A stretch of DNA of 8,237 nt from Anaerolineaceae bacterium (GCA_021107195.1 JAIOTF010000338.1:1-8237); one strand, 5' to 3'; positions 1 through 7,453 are shown, counted from the stretch's first letter. A program made the numbers and translations. Notes: generated by a model from the sequence alone, not told the origin.

Positions 1-977
1 TCTTGGTAACTTCTGGCGGTATTGCGGCCGGAAGAGAAGCGCTTGATTTTCCTGATTTTCCGAAATTTGTCCCGTCGAAACAGATGCTTTCTTCTGTTGG
101 CCAACCGCGCCTGATGAATATATATACTCAAATATTCCAATTATATGGGAAAATAGTATCCCAGATTCTGTTGACCAGGTCGGATTTTTCTAACCGCAGG
201 CAGTATCTTAATGCCCGCAATACCTTAGAGGCCTTGCTTTCATACGGCATAATTCCAATCATCAATGAAAATGACACTGTGGCTACTGAAGAAATACGGT
301 TTGGTGACAATGATAATCTGTCGGCCTTGGTGGCAAATCTGATTGATGCTGATCTCTTGATTCTCTTGACCGATCAGGACGGTGTTTACTCCAGCGACCC
401 ACGCGTTAACCCTGATGCAAAACTCATATCGATGATTTCTTCTCCAGAGATTCCAGATGAACTCTGGGAAGCAGCTGGTGGCAGCAGGTCTCAATTGGGA
501 ACTGGCGGCATGGTCACAAAACTTGAAGCCGCGGACCTGGCACGTCGCTCTGGGGCAACGGTTGTAATCGCTAATGGTGAATCGCCAAATATCTTGCACA
601 GAGTTGTCCAAAATGAAAAAGTGGGAACTAAATTTTCGCCTGTTGCCAGCACAGTCGAAAGTCGGAAGCGGTATATCCTGGCAGGCGCACAATCTGCTGT
701 CGGCAAAATTATGGTTGACCAGGGTGCTGTAAAGGCGCTCATGCGTGGAGGAAGCTTATTGCCCGTCGGTATCGTTGACACAAATGGCGACTTTGAGCGT
801 GGCGACACGGTGCATATCATCGATCCAGCACAAAAAGCCATTGCCTTGGGGCTGACAAATTACGCTTCAAACGATCTTTCCCAAATCCGCGGGCAGCAAT
901 CTGATGAAATAGAAATGATTTTGGGGTATACCTTTGGCGAAGAAGTAATCCACCATAACAATATGCTATTATTATGA
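1..977 (+). CDS. proB: Glutamate 5-kinase, 5'-truncated by the window edge
   Basis: Glutamate 5-kinase phosphorylates the gamma-carboxyl of L-glutamate with ATP, the first and usually feedback-inhibited step of cytosolic proline synthesis. The visible part is 324 codons, against about 370 in the family, so roughly 50 N-terminal residues with the first phosphate-binding segment lie to the left; the TTG at position 3 is an internal Leu codon, not a start. The fragment opens with the conserved TSGGIAAG strand-loop. It then shows NENDTV (about residues 88-93), FGDND (100-104), LLTDQDGVYSSDP (121-133) and GTGGMVTKLEAA (167-178), all typical of the amino-acid kinase fold. A C-terminal PUA domain runs from about residue 222 to 312, with LLPVGIV, GDFERGD and the terminal ILGY and EVIHHNN blocks. 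It reads into proA after 27 bases. The identification is secure. Confidence 0.96.
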   Translation, partial: LVTSGGIAAGREALDFPDFPKFVPSKQMLSSVGQPRLMNIYTQIFQLYGKIVSQILLTRSDFSNRRQYLNARNTLEALLSYGIIPIINENDTVATEEIRFGDNDNLSALVANLIDADLLILLTDQDGVYSSDPRVNPDAKLISMISSPEIPDELWEAAGGSRSQLGTGGMVTKLEAADLARRSGATVVIANGESPNILHRVVQNEKVGTKFSPVASTVESRKRYILAGAQSAVGKIMVDQGAVKALMRGGSLLPVGIVDTNGDFERGDTVHIIDPAQKAIALGLTNYASNDLSQIRGQQSDEIEMILGYTFGEEVIHHNNMLLL

Positions 978-993
978 AAATCATTGCCCAGAC

Positions 994-998
994 AGGAG
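994..998 (+). promoter_or_regulatory. Shine-Dalgarno of proA
   Basis: AGGAG lies six bases before the ATG at 1005. It supports this start over later Met codons, such as the one seven codons downstream. Confidence 0.75.
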
Positions 999-1004
999 TA
1001 ATTT

Positions 1005-2258
1005 ATGATCAAAGATTTATGTATGCAAGCAAAAGAGGCATCCAACAAGTTGGCCTTGTTATCGGCTGAGGCAAAAAAATCTGCTTTGCTGTTGATGGCA
1101 GATATGTTGTGGGAACATCGCGATGATATTCTTGCCGCGAATGAGGTTGACGTGAAAGAGGCTGACGTTGCCGGTATTAGCGGCTCAATGCTGGATCGCT
1201 TGACTTTGAATGAAAACCGCGTCAAGGGCATCGTCTCGGACTTACGCTCTGTCGCGAATCTCCCCGATCCTATTGGCGAGATCATTGAAGAAAAGGATAT
1301 GCCTAACGGCTTACATGTTTACAAGCAGCGCGTGCCTCTAGGCGTGTTGGCAGTGATCTATGAAGCTCGCCCCAATGTCACGGTAGACACAACAGGTTTG
1401 GCGTTGAGATCAGGCAATTCGGTGATATTAAGAGGAGGCAGCGAGACCTTGCGCACAAATCGGGTCCTGGTTGATCTTATCCGGGCAGCAATGAAAGAAG
1501 CAGGGCTACCCGAAAACGCAGTGCAATTCATTGATAATCCAGACCGCGCTCTGGTGGGAGAACTGTTGAAAATGTATGAGTATGTTGACATGCTCATCCC
1601 TCGCGGCGGTGCTGCGCTGCACAAATTCTGCCGTGAAAACAGTATGATCCCGGTCATCACCGGGGGGATTGGTATCTGTCATTTATACGTCGACAAATCA
1701 GCCGATCTGTCTGCCGCCACCAGAGTCATCCAAAATGCGAAAGTACAGCGTCCTACCGTGTGTAATGCCCTGGATACTGTTCTGCTGCATCACGAGATTG
1801 CATCCGATATGATGACCCGGATTATTGATACCTTGTCAAAGGATGGAGTCTCTTTCTGCCTTGATGAAAATGCACTAGACCTTTTCGGTGACGAAAATGA
1901 TGTGGTAAAAATTGCAGACCCTGATGACTTTGATCGTGAATGGCTCTCGCTGGTTTTAGGTATCAAGGTCGTCGATGACCTGGATGAGGCAATTGGGCAC
2001 ATCCGTTTGCATGGTACTGCGCACTCCGACGGCATTTTGACCGGCACTGAAGAACATGCAAAGAAATTCATCTCCAAAGTGGATTCGGCGTGTGTGTATG
2101 TCAATGCCAGTACACGGTTCACAGATGGCTCACAGTTGGGATTAGGTGCAGAAGTGGCAATCTCTACCCAACGGCTTCACGCACGCGGCCCAATGGCTTT
2201 GCAGGAATTGACAACCTATAAATGGGTGATCCGGGGTGAGTACCATGTTCGAGGATAA
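1005..2258 (+). CDS. proA: Gamma-glutamyl phosphate reductase
   Basis: ProA reduces L-glutamyl-5-phosphate to glutamate-5-semialdehyde with NADPH, the second step of proline synthesis, and works with glutamate kinase on an unstable intermediate. The product has 417 residues, the usual family length. Visible landmarks are KQRVPLGVLAVIYEARPNV (about 107-125), LRGGSE (142-147), PRGGAALH (199-206), and the catalytic segment QRPTVCNALDT with the nucleophile Cys253. The C-terminal blocks are HSDGILT (340-346), FTDGSQLGLGAE (372-383), QRLHARGPMAL and ELTTYKW. These are hallmarks of ProA rather than of general aldehyde dehydrogenases. The start is fixed by a good ribosome-binding site and full-length N-terminal similarity. 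It lies 27 bases behind proB, so the two are almost certainly one operon. Nothing looks damaged. Confidence 0.97.
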   Translation: MIKDLCMQAKEASNKLALLSAEAKKSALLLMADMLWEHRDDILAANEVDVKEADVAGISGSMLDRLTLNENRVKGIVSDLRSVANLPDPIGEIIEEKDMPNGLHVYKQRVPLGVLAVIYEARPNVTVDTTGLALRSGNSVILRGGSETLRTNRVLVDLIRAAMKEAGLPENAVQFIDNPDRALVGELLKMYEYVDMLIPRGGAALHKFCRENSMIPVITGGIGICHLYVDKSADLSAATRVIQNAKVQRPTVCNALDTVLLHHEIASDMMTRIIDTLSKDGVSFCLDENALDLFGDENDVVKIADPDDFDREWLSLVLGIKVVDDLDEAIGHIRLHGTAHSDGILTGTEEHAKKFISKVDSACVYVNASTRFTDGSQLGLGAEVAISTQRLHARGPMALQELTTYKWVIRGEYHVRG

Positions 2259-2284
2259 ATTTTCAAAGCAGGCTATTAGAGATA

Positions 2285-3502
2285 ATGCTTAAATTAGGTA
2301 TCATAGGTGCTGGGCCAGCAGGGATAATTGCTTCACTCGAAGCAAAAAAACTTGGGGCCGATGTGTTGCTCTTTGATTCCAATGAAGTCGTCGGCCGTAA
2401 ACTGCTGGTCACTGGCAGCGGCCGATGCAACCTCACGAATACTCGGGCGGTAAGTGAAAAGTACCATGCTTCGCCCATCTCAGTTGTTGAATCCGTTCTC
2501 AGTCAATTTAGCCATGATGACCTGATTCATTATTTGCATGAAATGGGGATATTAACTCATGCGACCTCTGATGGCTGGGTGTACCCCCTCTCTTACTCTG
2601 CTGCGAATGTTGCCAATATTTTCAACGCACATTTGAATGACAGGGGAATTGAACGCTATCTTTCGCACAAAGCCCAACACATCCTGCCCCAAAAGCAAGG
2701 ATTTTTAATTCAGTTTTCGACCGGCCAACCAACTGTTTTTGTTCACAAATTGCTGATCGCTTCCGGGGGAAAGGCTTATCCTTCCTTAGGCTCTGATGGC
2801 AGTATGTTTACTGCACTCCGGGGTCTGGGGCATGAAATCATACCTGTCCAGCCAGCGCTTGCCCCCCTAGTGGTTCCAGAGAAAGCAGTAAAGAGCATTC
2901 AGGGCGTACGCACTGATGCCGGCATAAGACTTTTTGAAAATGCGAAGCTGCTTGGTGAATCATTTGGCAATATCATTTTCACCAAAGGCGGCATTAATGG
3001 CCCTGGCGTTATGGATATCAGCTACCTGGTCAGCCAATATCAAAAACCTTGTTTAAAGATCAACTTTATCTCTGGGCACGAACCTGCCTTAAAAGAGATA
3101 TTCCAAAGATTCGCCAAATCTTCCATGCCATTGCAATCATCATTAGGCGCAGTTGTTCCAACGAAGATTGCAGCCTTTGCCCTAAAATCTTCCGGGCTAA
3201 GAACTGACGTCGCGATGAGCGATCTTTGTCATAAGGATTTGGGCCGGATCATGGAGTGTTTGTCAGCATTTACGCTGGAAGTGAAAGGTGTGCGTGGATT
3301 TGAATATTGCCAGCTTTCAACAGGCGGTATTGCATTAAATGATATTGATCCTCGATCTCTGGAATCCAGGGTACAACCTGATTTGTATTTTGCCGGTGAA
3401 ATTCTGGACGTAATTGGCCCTTGCGGCGGGTTCAATCTACAGTGGGCGTTTTCCAGCGGCGCTGTCGCTGGCAGGTGGGCAGCACAAAGCGGTATTGCTT
3501 AA
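2285..3502 (+). CDS. HI0933/YhiN-type FAD-dependent oxidoreductase
   Basis: This is a flavoprotein of the HI0933-like (YhiN, 'aminoacetone oxidase family') group, whose physiological reaction is not established. The 405-residue length fits the family. The N-terminus is a Rossmann strand with GAGPAG (8-13) and an acidic residue ending strand two (D31). It is followed by the family signature GRKLLVTGSGRCNLTN (37-52). ASGGKAYPSLGSDG (about 159-172) is the second conserved stretch. The C-terminal FAD signature runs from about 371 to 392, with GEILDV, GGFNLQWA and SSG. No transmembrane segment is evident, so a cytosolic location is likely. It starts 26 bases after proA on the same strand and is probably co-transcribed, but a link to proline synthesis is only positional. 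The ribosome-binding site before ATG 2285 is weak; the start is chosen because the Rossmann strand begins right behind it. Its stop overlaps the atpG stop on the other strand. Confidence 0.9.
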   Translation: MLKLGIIGAGPAGIIASLEAKKLGADVLLFDSNEVVGRKLLVTGSGRCNLTNTRAVSEKYHASPISVVESVLSQFSHDDLIHYLHEMGILTHATSDGWVYPLSYSAANVANIFNAHLNDRGIERYLSHKAQHILPQKQGFLIQFSTGQPTVFVHKLLIASGGKAYPSLGSDGSMFTALRGLGHEIIPVQPALAPLVVPEKAVKSIQGVRTDAGIRLFENAKLLGESFGNIIFTKGGINGPGVMDISYLVSQYQKPCLKINFISGHEPALKEIFQRFAKSSMPLQSSLGAVVPTKIAAFALKSSGLRTDVAMSDLCHKDLGRIMECLSAFTLEVKGVRGFEYCQLSTGGIALNDIDPRSLESRVQPDLYFAGEILDVIGPCGGFNLQWAFSSGAVAGRWAAQSGIA

Positions 3503-4383
3503 CTCTGTAATAATCCAGCGCCTACTGCCAGTTCCTGCATTTCTCTGGTGATACTTTGCCTACGTTCTGTTTGCAGTATGATAGTCAAGTCTTCTATCAA
3601 GCGTTCAGCATTACTGGTTGAATCTTCCATAAGCTGGAAGCGTGCCGAATGGATAGAAGCTTTTGTTTGTAACATGGCATCATAAAAACGCAAAGCGGCA
3701 AGTTGTTCATAAACGCGCACAAGTAATTGTGCCGGATCCGTTTCAATAATCGGAAGAGGCCAGACCTCCTCTTGTCCTGAAAGACTAACATCCAATTCAA
3801 ACGGTAATAATTGAATAACTGATGGCTTGCGTTGAGTCGCACCATGAAAGGCTGTAAAAAACACCACTACCTTGCTTAGTTCATGGTTTGCAAGACAACG
3901 AATCCAATTTTTCGTTAATTCAAATATTAACGGAAATGAGGGCAATGATGTAGATGGTGCTGCATAGGTTTTCATCGGCGGGAACCGTTGCCGGGACACA
4001 GCTCTGCTAAGGCGCGCACCAAATACAACCAGTTGGACATTGTCGAGGGAAATACCGGATTGCTGCGGGCTTTGTACAAAATCAAACAGATCCTGCTCAA
4101 GGCGCCCACATAAGCCGCGTTCGGTTCCTGCAAGCACAGCCAGTTGCTTACAACAAGCCGCTGATTGGACATCATCACGCAGCCTCTTTTCTGGCACCAT
4201 TCTTGCAAGAACGGGTGTTAATGAGCCGAGAATAGAGCGATATTCTGCTGATGTTTCTTCCAAACTTTCCAATTGTCGTACTGCTGATTGCCAGGTGCCA
4301 AGTGAAATTGTACGCAATGCCCCCAGCATCGGCTCAACCGTCTGAACATTTTCAAGGCGAGTTTGCGTACGTTCTACATCCAT
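3499..4383 (-). CDS. atpG: F-type ATPase gamma subunit, divergent
   Basis: Gamma is the central rotor stalk that links rotation of the c-ring to catalysis in the alpha/beta head. The 294-residue product shows the conserved TERGLCGRLE block (about 87-96; usual form SDRGLCGGFN) and a C-terminal helix with SARFQLMEDSTSNAERLIEDL, then RRQSITREMQEL and GAGLL, which matches the region buried in the F1 head. The N-terminal helix is divergent: the family's usual basic 'RI.S..NT..IT.AM' pattern survives only loosely as RLENVQ and LGALRTISLGTWQSA. The ATG at 4383 overlaps the TGA of the preceding gene (TGATG); a TTG just before it is a less likely start. The ribosome-binding site is weak, so translational coupling is likely. 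It is the last gene of the operon: no beta or epsilon gene follows, and the next gene comes from the other strand. Confidence 0.92.
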   Translation of the reverse strand: MDVERTQTRLENVQTVEPMLGALRTISLGTWQSAVRQLESLEETSAEYRSILGSLTPVLARMVPEKRLRDDVQSAACCKQLAVLAGTERGLCGRLEQDLFDFVQSPQQSGISLDNVQLVVFGARLSRAVSRQRFPPMKTYAAPSTSLPSFPLIFELTKNWIRCLANHELSKVVVFFTAFHGATQRKPSVIQLLPFELDVSLSGQEEVWPLPIIETDPAQLLVRVYEQLAALRFYDAMLQTKASIHSARFQLMEDSTSNAERLIEDLTIILQTERRQSITREMQELAVGAGLLQS

Positions 4384-4706
4384 CAAATGATCTCAATTCC
4401 CTCAATACTCCAGATGAATATAACCGCGCCGCCAACCCCGGATGTTATACTGGTTTGCCCAAAAGAAAGCATTTCGGCGTCATTCTGGGATTCAACGATC
4501 ATTTCTGTAGAGCAGCTTCCTCGGATAATTTCCAAGACTTTTTCTAATTCTTCACTATCCACCGCGGTAAATAAAGAAAGCTGTGATTGCCGCAACATCC
4601 CGCCTCTGGATTCCATAAAAGTTGCAGTATGTCCAGCATTCACCAATGCATTGAGCAGTTTTTCTGCCCCGTTACGCGGAACAACGGTCATTACCATTTT
4701 TTTCAT
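4383..4706 (-). CDS. PII-like protein resembling DUF970/DarA, inside the ATPase operon
   Basis: This gene codes for 107 residues, near the length of DarA/PstA cyclic-di-AMP receptors (about 109). What can be seen is a first strand MKKMVMTVV, a helix with AEKLLNALVNAG, then TATFMESRGGMLRQ (27-40), a second helix EELEKVLEIIRGSC, and a late VGGAVIF strand (91-97). This order, including the GG-x-L turn and the VGGA strand, fits the DUF970/DarA pattern of a trimeric PII-like fold. Thr29 aligns with a conserved ligand-contact Thr, but the family's GNTT loop is replaced by SQLS, so cyclic-di-AMP binding cannot be assumed. The start is set by GGGAG seven bases ahead; an ATG 20 codons upstream lies inside atpA. 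It begins one base after atpA and overlaps atpG by one base, so it should be made together with them. Its role is unknown; regulation or assembly of the ATPase is inferred from position only. Confidence 0.72.
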   Translation of the reverse strand: MKKMVMTVVPRNGAEKLLNALVNAGHTATFMESRGGMLRQSQLSLFTAVDSEELEKVLEIIRGSCSTEMIVESQNDAEMLSFGQTSITSGVGGAVIFIWSIEGIEII

Positions 4707-4707
4707 A

Positions 4708-6390
4708 TTATTTCTCCCGCTCCATCCATTTCTCGCAATATTCTTTGAGTATCTCGTGAAGATCATTTGTGATCTCTTTGTTTAGTTGTTCTTCACGAGA
4801 AATTCGCAAGAGTGTGGGAAAATGTTCGTCATGCATTGTGTTTCGCAAATCTTGCTGGAATCGCACTATTTCAGAGAATTCAATCCGATCCAAATAGCCT
4901 TCTACGGCTGAAAACAGAACGATGATTTGATCGACCAAAGGGAGTGGTTCGTGTGCGTCTTGAGTGAGCGCTAATTGCAATCTTTTTCCTCGTTCGATTT
5001 GCCTTTTTGTTGCCTGATCGACTTCAGTTCCAAATTTTGCAAATCGCACAACCTCATTATATTGCGACAATTCCAGGCGCAAATCCCCGGAAACTGTACG
5101 CATTGCTTTGGTTTGCGCAGCACCGCCTACGCGCGATACAGACCGCCCGATATCAATTGCTGGTTTCATACCAAGGTTGAACAAGTCCGCATTCAGGATG
5201 ATCTGCCCATCCGTAATAGAAATCAGGTTTGTTGGAATATAAGCAGAGATGTTCCCGCGTTGAATACTGACAATAGGCAAAGCGGTGATCGACCCGCCGC
5301 CAAGTTTCGTTTTTAATTTGCACGCCCTTTCCAATAATCGGGAATGCAAGTAGAAAATATCGCCAGGGTAGGCTTCCCTGCCAGGGGGACGCCGCAGCAA
5401 AAGACTAAGTTCGCGATATGCATCTGCGTGTTTACTTAGATCGTCATACACGATCAACACATCGCGTCCCATCTTCAAAAAATGTTCAGCCATCGAACAG
5501 CCGGCAAAAGGAGCCAGATAACGTAATGCGGGCGGGTCATCAGGGCTGGCCATGACAATGGTTGTGTATTCCATGGCGCCTTCTGACTGCAATTTTTCAA
5601 TGACTGCCAAAGTAGACGACTTCTTTTGCCCAATGGAGACATAGATGCAATCAACAGCACTTCCTTTTTGGTTGAGAATTGCATCCACCGCCAGCGTGGT
5701 TTTCCCGGTTTGCCTGTCGCCAACGATCAATTCGCGTTGCCCGCGCCCCAATGGGATCAGGGCATCAATGATCTTTGTGCCAGTCTGGAGGGGCTGGTTG
5801 ACCGGAGAGCGATCCACAATGCCAGGCGCATCTTGTTCTAGATAAGAATATGCGCCTGCCCGTATTGGCCCGAGATCATCCAGCGGGACTCCCAGGGAAT
5901 TGACAACCCGCCCCAACATTTTCGGCCCAACGGGAACCTCTAATCGTTTTCCTGTCGACGTAACAAGATCCCCGCCCCGAATATCTTCTGCTGAGCCGAG
6001 TAGAATAACGTCAACCTTCTCTTCTCCCAGGTTTAACACAAGCCCTTTGACACCATTGGGAAAGACAACCAATTCATCAGTGCACACAACATGTAAACCT
6101 GAAAGCGTGGCTACGCCACTGCCGATATGCTGCACTGTCCCAACGTCCTGGAATTGAACTCGAGGCTCGAATGACTTTACCTCGCTTTGTAATAAATTGA
6201 TCAAATTCTCCATTTGCCCAAAGGCTTTTTCACGGGTAACAGATTGTTGGCCACGCTGCGCAAGAATTACCTTCACGGCCTCGGCAGATTCCGCTTCAAG
6301 GAAACCGACAAGGTCAACCTGGCTTTGTAGTTTTTCAACCAAAGGCACATCTCTTAGGTCTGCGCCGTATTTTATGCCCGCTTCACGCAT
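4708..6390 (-). CDS. atpA: F-type ATPase alpha subunit with N-terminal extension
   Basis: Alpha is the non-catalytic nucleotide-binding subunit of the F1 head. The Walker A loop GDRQTGKT is at 224-231, and the SVSRVGGAAQ segment carries the Arg (R420) that reaches into the neighbouring beta catalytic site. The beta-barrel block begins near GTVQHIGSGVATLSGL (84-99). The product is 560 residues, against about 500-515 for most alpha subunits; the excess lies at the N-terminus. Normal alpha similarity begins at about residue 60 (MENLINLLQS), so residues 1-59 form a predicted helical extension. The long start at 6390 is favoured by AAGGAG ten bases before it, while Met60 lacks a good site. The start overlaps the atpF stop by eight bases. 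It lies between atpF and a PII-like gene. The core motifs are intact, so the subunit should be functional; the role of the extension is not known. Confidence 0.95.
   Translation of the reverse strand: MREAGIKYGADLRDVPLVEKLQSQVDLVGFLEAESAEAVKVILAQRGQQSVTREKAFGQMENLINLLQSEVKSFEPRVQFQDVGTVQHIGSGVATLSGLHVVCTDELVVFPNGVKGLVLNLGEEKVDVILLGSAEDIRGGDLVTSTGKRLEVPVGPKMLGRVVNSLGVPLDDLGPIRAGAYSYLEQDAPGIVDRSPVNQPLQTGTKIIDALIPLGRGQRELIVGDRQTGKTTLAVDAILNQKGSAVDCIYVSIGQKKSSTLAVIEKLQSEGAMEYTTIVMASPDDPPALRYLAPFAGCSMAEHFLKMGRDVLIVYDDLSKHADAYRELSLLLRRPPGREAYPGDIFYLHSRLLERACKLKTKLGGGSITALPIVSIQRGNISAYIPTNLISITDGQIILNADLFNLGMKPAIDIGRSVSRVGGAAQTKAMRTVSGDLRLELSQYNEVVRFAKFGTEVDQATKRQIERGKRLQLALTQDAHEPLPLVDQIIVLFSAVEGYLDRIEFSEIVRFQQDLRNTMHDEHFPTLLRISREEQLNKEITNDLHEILKEYCEKWMEREK
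4714..4718 (-). promoter_or_regulatory. Shine-Dalgarno of the PII-like gene
   Basis: GGGAG on the - strand, within the last codons of atpA, lies seven bases before the ATG at 4706. It decides against the longer reading from 4766. Confidence 0.7.
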
Positions 6391-7165
6391 CGGCCAGTTT
6401 CTCCTTCAATGACCGAGTCACGTCACCCTTTAATTTTGCTAATTGCGCGGCAATTGTATTATCGACAATAAGATCACCAATCCTGATTCGCATCCCTGCA
6501 GATAAATCCGAAAGCACCTTTAGCTCTACTTTGATATTTCGATCTGCCAATGCAGAAAAAGTGTTGATAAGAGTTCGTTGTTGTTCCGGGTTCAAAGGGA
6601 AAGCGGTCTCGACGTAGATCACCGGATCACGATCTCCCAGGGACCGGCGCAATACTTCAACTTGTTGCATCTCGCTCTTTCCCATTTCCCAAACCTGTTT
6701 GAACAGCTCGCTAACCAATTTGGTGTGCATTTCAGTTGGCGCGGTTTGATGTATCACTGTCCTGGAAATATCGAGAATGGCCTCAACGGCTTGTTGATAG
6801 AATTCCGACATCGTCTCTTTTTTCAACTGGTCAGCCTCATCAAGCGCCTGGTTTAATATTCTCTCGGCTTCCTTCTGCATTTTCTTAATAGCAGCTTCAC
6901 GTTCCGCATCAACCTGCAATTGTGCTTTGGTGACAATGGCCGTTGTTTCATTCTCCAGCTTTTCAAGACGTACTTCAATATCTTCGCGGGCCCTTATTGT
7001 TTCTTCGCTGTTACTTCTAATTTCTTCCAACGCTTGATTTTTTTCTTGGGTGCGCTCTTCTACTTTCTTCATCACTCTGCGAAATAAAAGAAAGTATAGA
7101 AGAATACTTAATGCCAGGAAATTGATGATCTCCCAAACAATGGTTGGTATATTGATATCAATCAT
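6383..7165 (-). CDS. atpF: F-type ATPase b subunit with delta-like C-terminal domain
   Basis: The b subunit anchors the stator stalk in the membrane and ties the F1 head to the a subunit. The 260 residues are far above the usual 155-170. A single membrane helix lies near the N-terminus (about 8-28). A long charged coiled coil follows (about 30-130), rich in Glu, Lys, Arg and Gln. The C-terminal part (about 182-250) reads like the end of a delta subunit: VIYVETAFPLNPEQQ, a strand IKVELKVL, then GMRIRIGDLIVDNTI and a closing helix. No separate delta gene is present, so this protein probably does both jobs, as reported for the elongated b subunit of N-type ATPases. AAGGA, overlapping the atpE stop, lies six bases before the ATG. 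The gap to atpE is nine bases. Confidence 0.93.
   Translation of the reverse strand: MIDINIPTIVWEIINFLALSILLYFLLFRRVMKKVEERTQEKNQALEEIRSNSEETIRAREDIEVRLEKLENETTAIVTKAQLQVDAEREAAIKKMQKEAERILNQALDEADQLKKETMSEFYQQAVEAILDISRTVIHQTAPTEMHTKLVSELFKQVWEMGKSEMQQVEVLRRSLGDRDPVIYVETAFPLNPEQQRTLINTFSALADRNIKVELKVLSDLSAGMRIRIGDLIVDNTIAAQLAKLKGDVTRSLKEKLADA
6401..6406 (-). promoter_or_regulatory. Shine-Dalgarno supporting the long atpA start
   Basis: AAGGAG inside the 3' end of atpF lies ten bases before the ATG at 6390. It is the main sequence evidence that the 59-residue N-terminal extension of alpha is translated. Confidence 0.65.
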
Positions 7166-7174
7166 TTATGATCC

Positions 7175-7453
7175 TTATATGAAGAATCGATCTAATAGTG
7201 GATTTGCGAAGATGATAATAAGTATGATCAAAAGCACATAAATCGCAGTAGATTCAAGCAGCGCCATAGCGATCAAGAGCGTGGTGCGCAGGTCGCTGGC
7301 GGCATCTGGCTGACGCGCCATGCCCTCTAACGCCTTTTGTACGGCTTTTCCCTCAGCCAACGCGGGAACGGCAGTACCCAATACAATCCCTAAAATTGAA
7401 GCAATGATTGTAACAAGGGTGATGAGTAATTCGGGGCTCGCATTTTCAAACAT
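7175..7453 (-). CDS. atpE: F-type ATPase c subunit with two-carboxylate ion site
   Basis: The c subunit forms the rotor ring that carries ions across the membrane. From the start chosen here the product is 92 residues with two hydrophobic helices joined by the polar loop ARQPDA, whose RQP is the family hallmark. Helix two carries E67-S68-T69-x-x-Y72, matching the Na+ ligands of Ilyobacter-type rings. Helix one has PALAEGKA, placing E34 where classical Na+ rings have Gln. This gives two carboxylates per site, a pattern known from the Fusobacterium ring and, as I recall, from N-type c subunits. An in-frame ATG at 7462 would add three residues, but AAGGA touches it directly and lies eight bases from the ATG at 7453, so the shorter form is preferred. 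Na+ transport is plausible; protons cannot be excluded. Confidence 0.95.
   Translation of the reverse strand: MFENASPELLITLVTIIASILGIVLGTAVPALAEGKAVQKALEGMARQPDAASDLRTTLLIAMALLESTAIYVLLIILIIIFANPLLDRFFI

Noticed and set aside
240..692. 150-codon open frame on the - strand opposite proB.
   Set aside because: Cysteine- and arginine-rich translation without a recognisable fold; the + strand carries the conserved kinase motifs.
860..1285. 141-codon open frame on the - strand spanning the proB-proA junction.
   Set aside because: Low-complexity, serine-rich antisense translation; proB and proA motifs occupy the same bases.
3453..3471. Inverted repeat CCAGCG / CGCTGG with a seven-base loop near the end of the FAD gene, a possible terminator.
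   Set aside because: No T-run follows on either strand, and it lies in conserved coding sequence (the SSGAVAG part of the FAD signature).
4707..4766. Longer start for the PII-like protein, adding 20 residues.
   Set aside because: The extension lies within the atpA end, is not PII-like, and the GGGAG site fits only the ATG at 4706.
4363..4785. 140-codon + strand frame opposite the PII-like gene.
   Set aside because: No ribosome-binding site of note and no family resemblance; the - strand gene has both a site and tight coupling to its neighbours.
4900..6412. Several 66-113-codon + strand frames opposite atpA.
   Set aside because: They are antisense to conserved alpha motifs, and their translations lack recognisable domains.
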